From Luteolibacter sp. Y139 (GTDB lineage Bacteria; Verrucomicrobiota; Verrucomicrobiia; Verrucomicrobiales; Akkermansiaceae), in contig NZ_JBBUKT010000003.1 of NCBI RefSeq assembly GCF_038066715.1, positions 186,001 through 250,000 on the forward strand: 64,000 nt of DNA. Reading direction: 5' to 3'. The notes below the pieces were generated by a model, which was not told where the DNA came from, searched no databases, and saw only the letters and a program-made list of their open reading frames with translations. This document shows, piece after piece, positions 9,081 to 17,581 of this stretch (its first letter is position 1; every line of letters begins with the position of its first letter). The translations under genes and the position numbers were made by a program.

Positions 9081-9788
9081 TCAGATTGCCTTTTCCTTCT
9101 TCTTGCCGCGGGATCCGAGGATCTGGTCGCGGGTGCGAAGCTGGGAAAGCGCCTTGAGGGTGGCCTTGACCACGTTGGAGTGATTGGAGGAACCCATCGA
9201 CTTGGCGAGGATGTCGCGGATGCCGACTGCTTCGCAGACGGCGCGGACGCCACCGCCGGCGATGATGCCGGTGCCGGGAGAGGCGGGCTTCAGGAGCACC
9301 TTGCCACCGCCGAATTCAGCGTAGATCTCGTGGGGGATGGTTCCGTCCACGATGTTCATCGGCTTGAGGACCTTCTTCGCAGCTTCACCGGCCTTCTTGA
9401 TGGCGTCAGCCACTTCGTTTGCCTTGCCGAAACCGAGGCCCACCTTGCCCTCCTTGTCACCGGCGACGATGAGTGCGGAGAAGCTGAAGCGACGGCCGCC
9501 TTTGACGACCTTGGCGCAACGGTTGATGAAGACGACCTTCTCAGCGAGCTGGGGTCCGTCGGACTCCTGCTGCTGGTTGCGGTCATCACGGCGCGGGCCA
9601 CGCGGGCCACGGCCTTGACCACCGCCGAAGCCGCCGCCACCACCGCCGCCGTAGCCACCACCACGCTGGCCGTAACCGCCGCCGCGCTGGCCGTAGCCGC
9701 CCGGTTGCTGTTGCTGGCCGCCTGGTTGTTGGCCGCCTTGCGGGGGCTGGGGTGCGGAAGGAGTAGGAGTCGAGTCTGGAGTCACCAT
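9081..9788 (-). CDS. rpsE: 30S ribosomal protein S5 with long Gly/Gln-rich N-terminal extension
   Basis: 235 residues. The S5 core starts near residue 81 ([21 protein letters not shown]) and carries the usual [15 protein letters not shown] and [13 protein letters not shown] motifs. Residues 1-80 are low complexity: proline/glutamine-rich to about 30, then [12 protein letters not shown] repeats, then [11 protein letters not shown]. No other ATG occurs in frame between residue 1 and the core, so the extension is probably translated. The ATG is 12 bp after rplR and has no clear Shine-Dalgarno, which suggests coupling. S5 lines the mRNA entry channel with S3 and S4. S3 here carries a similar GPRGPRGP tail. 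Confidence 0.97.
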   Translation of the reverse strand: MVTPDSTPTPSAPQPPQGGQQPGGQQQQPGGYGQRGGGYGQRGGGYGGGGGGGFGGGQGRGPRGPRRDDRNQQQESDGPQLAEKVVFINRCAKVVKGGRRFSFSALIVAGDKEGKVGLGFGKANEVADAIKKAGEAAKKVLKPMNIVDGTIPHEIYAEFGGGKVLLKPASPGTGIIAGGGVRAVCEAVGIRDILAKSMGSSNHSNVVKATLKALSQLRTRDQILGSRGKKKEKAI

Positions 9789-9800
9789 GACGGTAAGATA

Positions 9801-10157
9801 TTAGAATTGGAGACCGGCTTCGCGGGCGGCATCAGCCAACGCCTTGATCTTGCCGTGGTAGAGGTGACCGCCGCGATCGAAGACCACGGCGCTGACATTG
9901 GCGGCCTTGGCGCGCTCGGCGAGGAGAGCACCGACCTTGGCGGCAGCTTCCACGTTCGAGGCGGCATTTTCGAAGCTCTTGTCGAGCGTCGAGGCGGAGA
10001 CGAGGGTGCGGCGGGCGACATCGTCGATGACCTGCGCGTAAACGTGCTGGTTCGAGTAGTGCACGGCCAGACGAGGACGTTCGGCGGTCCCGGCGACCTT
10101 CTTGCGGATGCGCGCGTGAATGCGGCGGCGTCCTTCCTTGCGATTGATTTTGCTCAT
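9801..10157 (-). CDS. rplR: 50S ribosomal protein L18
   Basis: 118 residues with the L18 hallmarks: the basic N-terminus [21 protein letters not shown], the [20 protein letters not shown] strand and the C-terminal [26 protein letters not shown]. It helps bind 5S rRNA together with L5. It lies between rplF (20 bp) and rpsE (12 bp), its normal place in the spc operon. Confidence 0.98.
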   Translation of the reverse strand: MSKINRKEGRRRIHARIRKKVAGTAERPRLAVHYSNQHVYAQVIDDVARRTLVSASTLDKSFENAASNVEAAAKVGALLAERAKAANVSAVVFDRGGHLYHGKIKALADAAREAGLQF

Positions 10158-10177
10158 TTCGAGTAAAGGTTTCGGGG

Positions 10178-10717
10178 TTACTTGCCGACGCTCTTGCCTT
10201 CCTTGCGGCGAACGTGCTCGCCGACGTAGCGGACGCCCTTGCCCTTGTAAGGCTCCGGCGGGTAGTAGCCACGGACCTCGGCGGCGAACTGGCCGACGAG
10301 CTGCTTGTCGATGCCTTCCACCTTGATCTTGGTGTTTTCGTTCACGGTGACGGTCAGGCCGGCCGGGATCGGATGAAGGATCGGGTGGGACTTGCCCAGG
10401 GACAGGTCGAGGTCCTTGCCCTTGACCGCGGCACGGAGACCGACGCCCTGGATTTCAAGGTCCTTGACAAAGCCTTGGGAGACTCCGGTGATCATGTTGT
10501 TGACCAGGCTGCGGACGGTGCCGTGCAGCGCGCGGAAATTGCGAGCCTCGCTGGCGCGGGCGACGACGACGGAAGTGTCTTCGCTCTTGACGGAGATGCC
10601 TGCGGGGAGGGCGAGGTCGAGCTTGCCCTTCGGGCCCTCGACGACAACCTTGCCGGCATCGACCTTCACGCTGACCTTGGCGGGCAGGGAAATCGGTTTG
10701 AGACCAACTCGTGACAT
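10178..10717 (-). CDS. rplF: 50S ribosomal protein L6
   Basis: 179 residues forming two tandem L6 domains. The signature [23 protein letters not shown] is at the C-terminus, and the N-terminus [20 protein letters not shown] is typical. L6 sits near the sarcin-ricin region of the large subunit. The neighbours are rpsH (29 bp upstream) and rplR (20 bp downstream). Confidence 0.98.
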   Translation of the reverse strand: MSRVGLKPISLPAKVSVKVDAGKVVVEGPKGKLDLALPAGISVKSEDTSVVVARASEARNFRALHGTVRSLVNNMITGVSQGFVKDLEIQGVGLRAAVKGKDLDLSLGKSHPILHPIPAGLTVTVNENTKIKVEGIDKQLVGQFAAEVRGYYPPEPYKGKGVRYVGEHVRRKEGKSVGK

Positions 10718-10746
10718 GGTGGTTTGTTCCTTTCTCGGGTTGGGGA

Positions 10747-11145
10747 TTACCAGACGTGGGCGAGCACTTCGCCGCCGAGTTGGCTGCGCTTGGCGGAGGC
10801 ACCGGTCATCACACCCTTGGAGGTGGAGACGATGGCGATACCGAGTCCGTTGAGGACGCGGGGCATTTCCTGACCACCGGCGTAGACGCGGCGGCCCGGC
10901 TTGGAGACGCGCTTGAGGTCGGTGAGGACCGGGCGGCCATCGACGTAGCGGGCCTTGACCTTGAGCTGCGGGTGTCCGGATTCGGTCACGACTTCGAAGC
11001 CCCAGATGTAGCCTTCTTCCTGGAGCACCTTGGCGATGTCAGCCTTGATGCGGGAATAAGGAGCCAGAAACTGCTCGTTGCCAGCGCGGCAGCAGTTCTT
11101 GAAGCGGGTGAGGAAGTCGGAAATTGGATCGGTGAGAACGGCCAT
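10747..11145 (-). CDS. rpsH: 30S ribosomal protein S8
   Basis: 132 residues starting MAVLTDPISDFLTRFKNCCRAG and ending with the RNA-binding STSKGVMTGASAKRSQLGGEVLAHVW. S8 binds helix 21 of 16S rRNA and in E. coli represses the spc operon by binding its mRNA. Whether that feedback exists here is unknown. The gene directly upstream is rplE (28 bp), so rpsN (S14), normally between L5 and S8, is absent from this locus. Confidence 0.98.
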   Translation of the reverse strand: MAVLTDPISDFLTRFKNCCRAGNEQFLAPYSRIKADIAKVLQEEGYIWGFEVVTESGHPQLKVKARYVDGRPVLTDLKRVSKPGRRVYAGGQEMPRVLNGLGIAIVSTSKGVMTGASAKRSQLGGEVLAHVW

Positions 11146-11173
11146 GATGGTGGTTCCTTAAAGTTGGTCGGAA

Positions 11174-11755
11174 TCAGGCGGCGGCGCCTTCGGTGGTTTC
11201 CGCCTTCTTCGTGTCGCGGAACGGCAATCCCAGCTCGGTCAGCAGGGCACGGCCTTCGTCATTGGTCTTGGCAGAAGTGACGAAGATGAAGTCGAAACCG
11301 ATGGTGCGCTTGATCTGATCAAGCTCGATTTCCGGGAAGATGGACTGGTCGGGGAAACCGACGGCGTAGTTGCCGCGGCCGTCGAAGCCCTTCGGCGAAA
11401 TACCGCGGAAGTCGCGGATGTTCGGCGCGGTGACGTTGATGAAGCGATACAGGAATTCCCACATGCGGGCGCCGCGGAGAGTCACGCGGGCACCGAGGGC
11501 TTCACCCTCGCGCAGCTTGAAGTTGGCGACAGCCTTCTTCGAGTAGGTGATCGACGGCTTCTGGCCGGTGATCTTGGCGATTTCGGCGACGGCATCGTCC
11601 ACCGCGACCTTGCGGTCCGGGGCCTTGCCCATGCAGGAGGTCACCACGATCTTTTCAAGCCGTGGGATCTGATGTGGATTGGTGTAGCCGAGCTTCTCTT
11701 TGAGAGCTGGCACGACCTTTTCCGTGTAGTGCTTTTGCAGTACTGGCGTGCTCAT
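11174..11755 (-). CDS. rplE: 50S ribosomal protein L5
   Basis: 193 residues with the L5 landmarks LEKIVVTSCMG, GQKPSITYSKKAVANFKLREGEALGARVTLRG, MWEFLYRFINVTAPNIRDFRG and the C-terminal TIGFDFIFVTSAKTNDEGRALL. It binds 5S rRNA and contacts the P-site tRNA elbow. It ends with a short alanine-rich tail. It is preceded by rplX (59 bp). Confidence 0.98.
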   Translation of the reverse strand: MSTPVLQKHYTEKVVPALKEKLGYTNPHQIPRLEKIVVTSCMGKAPDRKVAVDDAVAEIAKITGQKPSITYSKKAVANFKLREGEALGARVTLRGARMWEFLYRFINVTAPNIRDFRGISPKGFDGRGNYAVGFPDQSIFPEIELDQIKRTIGFDFIFVTSAKTNDEGRALLTELGLPFRDTKKAETTEGAAA

Positions 11756-11814
11756 TTTGTTTTAGCGGGTCAGCGCTTGGTTGGTGCGCTTAAGCGCGGG
11801 CAAAGACCGGAGTC

Positions 11815-12039
11815 TCAGCCCAGTTTCTTGACATTGGAGATGTGGACGGGGCCGTCCTGCTCGAAGATCCCGCCGTCGGGATTCTTTTCGGAGCGGCGGG
11901 TGGCCTTCTTGATGGTGCGTCCGCCTTGGACGACGACCTTGCCTTTTTCGGCATCGACGGAGAGGACCGTGCCTTTCTTGCCCTTGTGGGCACCGGCGAT
12001 GATCTGGACTTCGTCGCCTTTCTTGACGTGAGTCTTCAT
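11815..12039 (-). CDS. rplX: 50S ribosomal protein L24
   Basis: 74 residues from the ATG at 12039 ([23 protein letters not shown]). The KOW motif is at the N-terminus and NVKKLG closes the protein. The in-frame codons upstream of 12039 encode nothing L24-like and are not part of the gene. This is a short L24, lacking the C-terminal third found in the roughly 100-residue E. coli protein. It assists early 50S assembly. It lies between rplN (34 bp) and rplE (59 bp). Confidence 0.96.
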   Translation of the reverse strand: MKTHVKKGDEVQIIAGAHKGKKGTVLSVDAEKGKVVVQGGRTIKKATRRSEKNPDGGIFEQDGPVHISNVKKLG

Positions 12040-12073
12040 AGGAATGATTCGGTTGAAGGGATGCGCCGTAGCC

Positions 12074-12439
12074 TCAGAGGACCTCGGGTGCAAGCGAGAC
12101 GATCTTCATGAACTGCTTTTCACGCAGTTCGCGGGCGACGGGGCCGAAAATACGGGTGCCCTTCGGGTTGTTGTCCTTGTCGATGATGACGATGGCGTTG
12201 CCATCGAAGCGAAGGACGGAGCCGTCAGCGCGACGGATCGGGAAAGCGGTGCGGACGACCACTGCCTTGACGACGGAGCCCTTCTTGACCGAGGCGGTCG
12301 GGATCGAGTCGCGAATGTGAGCAGTGATGATGTCTCCCACCTGCGCGGTGCGGGAGCGCTTGCCGAGAACACCGATCATCTTGGCAGAGCGGGCGCCGGT
12401 ATTGTCGGCGACCTGAACAAGGGATTCCATCTGGATCAT
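12074..12439 (-). CDS. rplN: 50S ribosomal protein L14
   Basis: 121 residues beginning [27 protein letters not shown], with [13 protein letters not shown], the [32 protein letters not shown] strand-loop and the [18 protein letters not shown] end. Length and sequence are close to the universal L14. It contributes to intersubunit bridge B8. It follows rpsQ by 54 bp. Confidence 0.98.
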   Translation of the reverse strand: MIQMESLVQVADNTGARSAKMIGVLGKRSRTAQVGDIITAHIRDSIPTASVKKGSVVKAVVVRTAFPIRRADGSVLRFDGNAIVIIDKDNNPKGTRIFGPVARELREKQFMKIVSLAPEVL

Positions 12440-12493
12440 GGCGGAAAAAGCGTGAGTGGTGAGTGGGATCGGTAGAACCGGCCGAAAACTAGC

Positions 12494-12766
12494 TTAGTGC
12501 GAGAGCACCTTTTCGAGAGCCCAGCGCTTCAGCTTGGAAAGCGGGCGGGTTTCGACGATGCGGACCTTGTCGCCGATCTGGGCTTCGCCCTTCTCGTCGT
12601 GCACGTAGTACTTCTTGGAGCGCTTGACGATCTTGTTGAACTTCGGGTGGGGCACCCGGGCGACGTGCTCGACCACCAGGGTCTTGCTCATCTTGTTGGA
12701 GGTCACGACGCCGACGCGGGTCTTGCGGACGTGGGCGGCGGTTTCCTGCTGTTGCTGCTCGCTCAT
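12494..12766 (-). CDS. rpsQ: 30S ribosomal protein S17
   Basis: 90 residues, an OB-fold protein that binds the 5' domain of 16S rRNA. The core RKTRVGVVTSNKMSKTLVVEHVARVPHPKFNKIVKRSKKYYVHDE and GDKVRIVETRPLSKLKRWAL are canonical. The first 13 residues (MSEQQQQETAAHV) are a small glutamine-rich extension. It lies between rpmC and rplN. Confidence 0.98.
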   Translation of the reverse strand: MSEQQQQETAAHVRKTRVGVVTSNKMSKTLVVEHVARVPHPKFNKIVKRSKKYYVHDEKGEAQIGDKVRIVETRPLSKLKRWALEKVLSH

Positions 12767-12804
12767 GGAAATTGGTGGTATTGGCTGCTGCGGATGCGGG
12801 CGGC

Positions 12805-13005
12805 TCAGGCGTTCTTACGCTGGGTGAGCACGGTTTGGACGCGGGCAGCCTCGCGGCGGAGCACGCGGATGCGGGCGGAATTTTCAAGCGTGCCGGTGGC
12901 CTTTTGCAGGCGGAGGTTGAATCCCTCCTCCTTGAGGTCGCGGAGCTTGGACTCGAGCTCCTTCACGGAGAGCTCCTTGATGTCCTTGAACTTGGTCTGA
13001 GCCAT
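12805..13005 (-). CDS. rpmC: 50S ribosomal protein L29
   Basis: 66 residues, two antiparallel helices, with the family segments KELSVKELESKLRDLKEEGFNLRLQKATG and ARIRVLRREAARVQTVLTQR. L29 sits at the polypeptide exit near L23, where trigger factor and SRP dock. It is located between rplP (28 bp) and rpsQ (38 bp), as usual. Confidence 0.98.
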   Translation of the reverse strand: MAQTKFKDIKELSVKELESKLRDLKEEGFNLRLQKATGTLENSARIRVLRREAARVQTVLTQRKNA

Positions 13006-13033
13006 GGTCGTGGTTCTTTAAGAGGTTGATGCC

Positions 13034-13453
13034 TCAGGCGTGCGGGTTGCGGACGACGAAGCGGGTCGGAAGGCCGAGCTTGTAGGAAGCAAGGCGCATG
13101 GCCTCCTTGGCCTGCGACTCCGGCACGCCGGCGACTTCGAACAACATGTTGCCGGGGCGGATCACGGCGACCCAGGCCTCGACGGCGCCCTTGCCCTTAC
13201 CCATACGGGTTTCCGGCGGACGGGCGGTGATCGACTTGTGAGGGAAGATCCGGATCCAGACCTTTCCTTTACGCTTGAGGAAGCGGTTGATCGCGATACG
13301 GCAGGCTTCGATCTGGCGGTTGGTCATCCAGCCGCGGTCAAGGGCCTGGAGACCGAAGTCACCGAAGGCGACGGTGGTTCCGCGCTGCGCGTTACCAGCC
13401 CGGCTGCCGCGGTGCGACTTCCGGAACTTCGTGCGTTTGGGCATCAAGGGCAT
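13034..13453 (-). CDS. rplP: 50S ribosomal protein L16
   Basis: 139 residues. Two ATGs are in frame, at 13453 and 13444. The first is favoured because AGGAGG lies 8 nt upstream of it, giving [16 protein letters not shown]. Key L16 segments are [64 protein letters not shown] and the C-terminal [14 protein letters not shown]16 organises the A-site and the peptidyl transferase region. It lies between rpsC (44 bp) and rpmC. Confidence 0.98.
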   Translation of the reverse strand: MPLMPKRTKFRKSHRGSRAGNAQRGTTVAFGDFGLQALDRGWMTNRQIEACRIAINRFLKRKGKVWIRIFPHKSITARPPETRMGKGKGAVEAWVAVIRPGNMLFEVAGVPESQAKEAMRLASYKLGLPTRFVVRNPHA

Positions 13454-13497
13454 GGCTCAGTCCTCCTAGGGAAATGGTTGTGAGTTAAAAAGTCGTC

Positions 13498-14244
13498 TTA
13501 CTGCTGGTTGCCAGGGCCGCCACCACCGTGGGGCGGACGGGGACCACGCGGGCCACGCGGGCCGCGGTTGTCACGATCGCGGCGGTCACCGCCACGCTCA
13601 GGGCGCGGGGAGCTGCCGTCGTCTTCCTTCTTGTTGACCCAGCACTTGATGCCGATCACGCCGTAAACGGTGCGGGCTTCAGCGAAGCCGTAGTCGAGCG
13701 GCACGCGCAGCGTCTGAAGCGGCACCTTGCCTTCGCGGTACCACTCCGAGCGGGCGATGTCAGCACCACCGAGACGACCGGCGCAACGGATACGGATGCC
13801 TTCGGCACCGAAGTCCATGGCGGTCTGCACGGCGCGCTTCATGGCGCGGCGGAAGGAAATACGGCGCTCAAGCTGGACGGCGACCTGCTCGCAGATGAGC
13901 TGGGCATCGAGCTCCGGCTTGCGGATTTCGACGATGTCGATCTTCACCTGGGCACCCTTGCAGATGTCGGAGATCTCCTTGGTCATGCGCTCGATTTCCG
14001 AACCCTTGCGGCCGATGATCAGGCCCGGGCGGGAAGTGTGGAGCGTGACGCGGACGCTGTTCCAAGCGCGCTCGATGACCACGCGGGCCAGTGCAGCGAA
14101 CTGCAGCTTCTGGCGCATGTAGCCGCGGATCTTGAGATCCTCGTGGAGCTTCTCGGCATAATCCTTGCCGGCGGCGAACCACTTGGAGCGCCAGTCTTTG
14201 GAAACGGCGAGGCGGAAACCGATGGGGTTGACTTTCTGGCCCAT
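13498..14244 (-). CDS. rpsC: 30S ribosomal protein S3 with Arg/Gly-rich C-terminal tail
   Basis: 248 residues. The core has MGQKVNPIGFRL at the start, a KH domain around LHTSRPGLIIGRKGSEIERM and the C-terminal domain AGRLGGADIARSEWYREGKVPLQTLRV...YGVIGIKCWVNK. After about residue 207 comes a low-complexity tail rich in Arg, Asp, Gly and Pro, with repeated GPRGPRGP and a polyglycine stretch. S3 forms the mRNA entry gate and helicase site with S4 and S5. The similar sequence on the S5 extension is striking. The gene follows rplV by 25 bp. Confidence 0.97.
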   Translation of the reverse strand: MGQKVNPIGFRLAVSKDWRSKWFAAGKDYAEKLHEDLKIRGYMRQKLQFAALARVVIERAWNSVRVTLHTSRPGLIIGRKGSEIERMTKEISDICKGAQVKIDIVEIRKPELDAQLICEQVAVQLERRISFRRAMKRAVQTAMDFGAEGIRIRCAGRLGGADIARSEWYREGKVPLQTLRVPLDYGFAEARTVYGVIGIKCWVNKKEDDGSSPRPERGGDRRDRDNRGPRGPRGPRPPHGGGGPGNQQ

Positions 14245-14269
14245 GATGAAATGCGGTGTGGGATTGGGA

Positions 14270-14662
14270 TCAGGCGTCCTTGGAAGCCTTCGGGGAAACG
14301 TTGACCTTCTTCTTCTTGCCTTCGCCTTCCGGGGCTTCGGTCAGGGTGATGAAGATGTGGCTGGTGCGCTTGAGGATGCCGCCGGCGGAACCCTTGGCAC
14401 GCGGGGAGAAACGCTTGAGAACCGGGCCGCAACCGATCACGGCTTCCTTCACGATCAGCGATTCGGCGCTCAGCGAGAAGTTGTTCTCGGCGTCCGCGAT
14501 CGCGGTCTTGAGGGTCTTGTTGATGTGAAAGGCGGCCTTCTTCGGAGTGAAGGTGAGAATGTCGAGCGCGCTCGACACGGGCAGCCCTTGGATTTCACGG
14601 GCGACGTCGCGCGCCTTCTTCGGAGAGAGGCGGACGTATTTGGTGGTGCTCTTGACTTCCAT
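14270..14662 (-). CDS. rplV: 50S ribosomal protein L22
   Basis: 130 residues. MEVKSTTKYVRLSPKKARDVAREIQGLPVSSALDILTFTPKKAAFHINKTLKTAIADAENN and CGPVLKRFSPRAKGSAGGILKRTSHIFITLTEA match L22, including the beta-hairpin (RAKGSAGGILKRTSH) that reaches into the exit tunnel. A short lysine-rich tail (GEGKKKKVNVSPKASKDA) is added. The gene is separated from rpsS by the inserted coiled-coil gene, 47 bp upstream. Confidence 0.97.
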   Translation of the reverse strand: MEVKSTTKYVRLSPKKARDVAREIQGLPVSSALDILTFTPKKAAFHINKTLKTAIADAENNFSLSAESLIVKEAVIGCGPVLKRFSPRAKGSAGGILKRTSHIFITLTEAPEGEGKKKKVNVSPKASKDA

Positions 14663-14709
14663 GGATCGGGTCGGTGAGGCGTTTAGAAGAATGGTGCGCG
14701 GCGCGCGAT

Positions 14710-15423
14710 TTATTCAGTGATGAGAAGGGCGGAATCGCCGAGGCGGACCGGGCCTTGACCCGGGTCGAGCTCCTCGACAAAGGCGCCGCATACGTTGCGG
14801 CGGACGTCGGCCACGATGGCGGTGCCGAATGGTTGTTCCCCGCGGACGAGGCGATAGGTGGTGCCGATGCGGGCAGTCTGGCTTTCCCCGACGTTGAAGA
14901 CGAGGAGGCCGCTTTCCGAGTCGATGCTCACCACTTTCGCTTGCCGGGCGGAACCGGCGGCGGCTGCGGGGGCGGGCTTCTGCCTTAGGCCGAGCACTTC
15001 GTCAAGCTCCCGCATGGCGGTTTCCACACGAAGGCGGGAGTCAGGATCGGAAGCCACCGCCTGACGGACGTAATCGGTCACGGTGCCGACAAGGCGGGAG
15101 CAGGCGGATTCGAGATCGCTGGCGTGACGGCGGACCACTTCGAGGTCGGCATTCGCCTGCACCAGACGGTCGTCGCCACCATCGAGAAGATCCCGGCCCA
15201 GCGCTTCGAGGCGCAGCTTGACCGTGTTCTTTTCTTCGGTCGCCTGCTTCTCGGCCCGGTTCGACTCGGTGAGAGCCTTCTCCAGTGCCTTGATCCGGGC
15301 TTCCTGCTCGATGATCTTGTCCTGCAAGGCCACCGCATCCGTCCCCTGCGCCGCACAAGTCCACGTCCCGGCGCACAGTCCGAAGACTGCGGTCGCGAGA
15401 GTGAGTGGACGCGGGCGGTGCAT
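14710..15423 (-). CDS. predicted secreted coiled-coil protein inserted in the S10 operon
   Basis: A 237-residue protein, not ribosomal. Residues 1-25 look like a signal peptide (hydrophobic core, ends CAAQG). About 30-80 is strongly heptad-like (IIEQEARIKALEKALTESNRAEKQ region), followed by a second helical stretch to about 140 and an alanine-rich linker near 150-162. The last 75 residues are beta-rich (KVVSIDSESGLLVFNVG, then ARIGTTYRLVRG and ending RLGDSALLITE). This pattern resembles small beta-barrels in MreC or the C-terminal domain of FlgT, but the match is tentative. The gene lies 21 bp after rpsS and 47 bp before rplV on the same strand, so it should be transcribed with them. Envelope localisation is inferred. 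Function is unknown. Confidence 0.85.
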   Translation of the reverse strand: MHRPRPLTLATAVFGLCAGTWTCAAQGTDAVALQDKIIEQEARIKALEKALTESNRAEKQATEEKNTVKLRLEALGRDLLDGGDDRLVQANADLEVVRRHASDLESACSRLVGTVTDYVRQAVASDPDSRLRVETAMRELDEVLGLRQKPAPAAAAGSARQAKVVSIDSESGLLVFNVGESQTARIGTTYRLVRGEQPFGTAIVADVRRNVCGAFVEELDPGQGPVRLGDSALLITE

Positions 15424-15444
15424 GGGAAGAGAGGCGTGAATGGC

Positions 15445-15714
15445 TTACTTCTTGCCGATACCGCCGTGCTGGCGGAACAGGCGGGTCGGCGCGAATTCAC
15501 CGAGCTTGTGGCCGACCATGTTCTCGGTGACATACACCGGGACGAAGGTCTTGCCATTGTGCACGGCGAAGTTCAGGCCGACGAAGTCCGGAGTGACCAT
15601 CGAGGCGCGGCTCCAGGTCTTGATCGGCTTCTTGTCGCCAGCGGCGGCAGCGGTATCGATCTTGGCCAGAAGCTTCTGGTCGATGTACGGACCCTTCTTG
15701 AGAGAGCGTGGCAT
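15445..15714 (-). CDS. rpsS: 30S ribosomal protein S19
   Basis: 89 residues: [65 protein letters not shown] and [10 protein letters not shown] are diagnostic. S19 binds the 16S rRNA head with S13. The gene directly downstream is the non-ribosomal coiled-coil gene rather than rplV. rplB is 28 bp upstream. Confidence 0.98.
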   Translation of the reverse strand: MPRSLKKGPYIDQKLLAKIDTAAAAGDKKPIKTWSRASMVTPDFVGLNFAVHNGKTFVPVYVTENMVGHKLGEFAPTRLFRQHGGIGKK

Positions 15715-15742
15715 GAGTTCTTAAGGTAAAGGTTGGCTTAGC

Positions 15743-16585
15743 TTAGCGCTTCTTGCTGTGGCGGCTTTCGACGATGAAGGTGCTGGTGACCTTCTTCGGC
15801 TTGCGGGTCTTCTGGCCCTTCGCGTGGCCCCAGGGGCTGAGAAGGTGCTGGCGACCACCACCGGACTTCGACTTGCCTTCGCCACCACCGTTCGGGTGGT
15901 CGACGGGGTTCATGCACATGCCGCGGACGGTCGGGCGGACGCCCTGCCAGCGGGTGCGGCCAGCCTTGCCGGACACCTCGTTCATGTGATCGCGGTTGCC
16001 CACGGTGCCGATCGTGCAGAAGCAGTTCTCGTTGAAGCGGCGGATTTCACCGGAAGGCATCTTGACCAGTGCCCAGCCGCCTTCGCGGTTGGAGAGCACA
16101 GCCTGCTGGCCGGCGGCGCGGGCGACCTTGCCGCCATTGCCCGGGATCAGCTCGATGTTGTGGATCGCGGTGCCGAGCGGGACGCTCTTGAGCGGCATCG
16201 CATTGCCCACCTTCGGGGCGGACTTCTCACCGGAGGTGACGGTCGCGCCGACTTCCAGACCAGCGGGGGCCAGGATATAGCTCTTCACGCCATCCTTGTA
16301 CTGGATGAGGGCGATGCGGCAGGTGCGGTTCGGATCATACTCGATGCCGACCACGGTGGCAGCCACGTCATACTTGCCGCGCTTGAAGTCGATCAGGCGG
16401 TAGTGACGCTTGTGGCCACCGCCGATGTGGCGAGTGGTGATACGGCCGGTGTTGTTGCGGCCGCCGCTCTTCTTGAGCGGGGTAAGAAGGCTCTTCTCCG
16501 GCTTGTGCTTGGTGATTTCGTCGAAGGACGGAAGCACCTTGTAGCGTTCAGACGGGGTATTGGGTGTGAACTCCTTGAGAGGCAT
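15743..16585 (-). CDS. rplB: 50S ribosomal protein L2
   Basis: 280 residues, with the peptidyl-transferase-proximal loop and basic C-terminus. The motif usually written NPVDHPHGGGEG reads [12 protein letters not shown] here. The catalytically discussed first His is kept and the second His is Asn. The following loop is [12 protein letters not shown] rather than the common GRHPVTPWG type. These changes may be typical of the phylum. Gene order rplW-rplB-rpsS is canonical (41 and 28 bp gaps). Confidence 0.98.
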   Translation of the reverse strand: MPLKEFTPNTPSERYKVLPSFDEITKHKPEKSLLTPLKKSGGRNNTGRITTRHIGGGHKRHYRLIDFKRGKYDVAATVVGIEYDPNRTCRIALIQYKDGVKSYILAPAGLEVGATVTSGEKSAPKVGNAMPLKSVPLGTAIHNIELIPGNGGKVARAAGQQAVLSNREGGWALVKMPSGEIRRFNENCFCTIGTVGNRDHMNEVSGKAGRTRWQGVRPTVRGMCMNPVDHPNGGGEGKSKSGGGRQHLLSPWGHAKGQKTRKPKKVTSTFIVESRHSKKR

Positions 16586-16626
16586 GGCTCTGGTGAGGTT
16601 GGTTCGGGGTTAGCCGGTTGAGAAAA

Positions 16627-16911
16627 TCAGACGAGGTCGAGCGTTTCGCCTTCCTTGAGGCGAACGATAGCCTTCTTCCAGTGGTTGGTGCGGCCTTCAT
16701 CGGCACGGCGGCGGCGCTTGGCCTTGCCGGCGAAGTTGGCGGTGCGGACGGCAGCGACCTTCTTGCCCAGCAGGGTTTCGACGGCGCGCTTGATATCGAG
16801 CTTGTTGGCGTCGCGGTTCACTTCCAGGACCACTTCATTGTTGGTCTCCTGGAGCATGGTGGCCTTCTCGCTGAGGCGGACGTTCTTGATGACTTGGTAG
16901 ATGTCTTTCAT
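16627..16911 (-). CDS. rplW: 50S ribosomal protein L23
   Basis: 94 residues: IYQVIKNVRLSEKATMLQETNNEVVLEVNRDANKLDIKRAVETLLGKKVAAVRTANFAGKAKRRR is typical L23. It lies at the nascent chain exit and docks trigger factor and SRP. It is 21 bp after rplD and 41 bp before rplB. Confidence 0.98.
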   Translation of the reverse strand: MKDIYQVIKNVRLSEKATMLQETNNEVVLEVNRDANKLDIKRAVETLLGKKVAAVRTANFAGKAKRRRRADEGRTNHWKKAIVRLKEGETLDLV

Positions 16912-16932
16912 GGCGCGGTTTCAGCGATGAGA

Positions 16933-17541
16933 TTAGGCGGTGCGCTTGGCGAGGGTCTCGAGAGCGTCTTCGACGAGCAGCACAGTGTTGGCGTGGAGGA
17001 GTTCCTCGACGTTCACGCTTTCGGCGGTGACGAGCTGGGCCCAGGCGACGTTGCGGGCGGAGAGGTAGGTCTTCTCGTCGAAGCTCTTGGCGACGATGAG
17101 CACCTTCTTCGGCTCGGCGTCTGCGGAGACGGCGGCGATGAAGGACTTCGTCTTGCCATCGGCGATGGAGAAGGAAGGAAGGACCTTGGCGGTTTCCTCG
17201 CGGACGAGGTCACCGAGGACGCGGCGCAAGGCGAGCTTGCGGACGTTCTTCGGGACGTGCTTCGAGTAATCGCGGGGACGCGGGCCGAAGACGACACCAC
17301 CACCCACGAAGATCGGGGCACGCTTGTCGCCGTGACGGGCGTTACCGGTGCCCTTCTGCTTGTAGATCTTCTTGTTGTTACCGCGGACTTCGCCACGGGT
17401 CTTGGAGTTGGCGGAACCGGTGCGGCGGTTGGCGCGGTAGGCGGTCACGAGATCGTGCACGGCCTGAGCGCCCTTGTCGGCCTCAGCGAGCAGGATGTTC
17501 GCGCTCTGCGCGGCGTCAGCGGTGAAAGTTTTCGCGGGCAT
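16933..17541 (-). CDS. rplD: 50S ribosomal protein L4
   Basis: 202 residues. It shows the long rRNA-penetrating loop (TRGEVRGNNKKIYKQKGTGNARHGDKRAPIFVGGG) and the globular part LRRVLGDLVREE...VLIVAKSFDEKTYLSARNV. L4 lines the exit tunnel constriction and in E. coli represses the S10 operon. No equivalent leader can be recognised here. It lies between rplC (40 bp) and rplW (21 bp). Confidence 0.98.
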   Translation of the reverse strand: MPAKTFTADAAQSANILLAEADKGAQAVHDLVTAYRANRRTGSANSKTRGEVRGNNKKIYKQKGTGNARHGDKRAPIFVGGGVVFGPRPRDYSKHVPKNVRKLALRRVLGDLVREETAKVLPSFSIADGKTKSFIAAVSADAEPKKVLIVAKSFDEKTYLSARNVAWAQLVTAESVNVEELLHANTVLLVEDALETLAKRTA

Positions 17542-17581
17542 GACTGGGATGCGTTTGAGAGTTTCGGTTCAAACCCCGGCC

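Noticed and set aside
9036-10166. 376-codon plus-strand open frame rich in Ala and Gly.
   Set aside because: Antisense to rpsE and rplR, caused by the Gly/Gln-rich S5 extension and biased codons.
11146-11173. Possible rpsN (S14) between rplE and rpsH.
   Set aside because: Only 28 bp are available.
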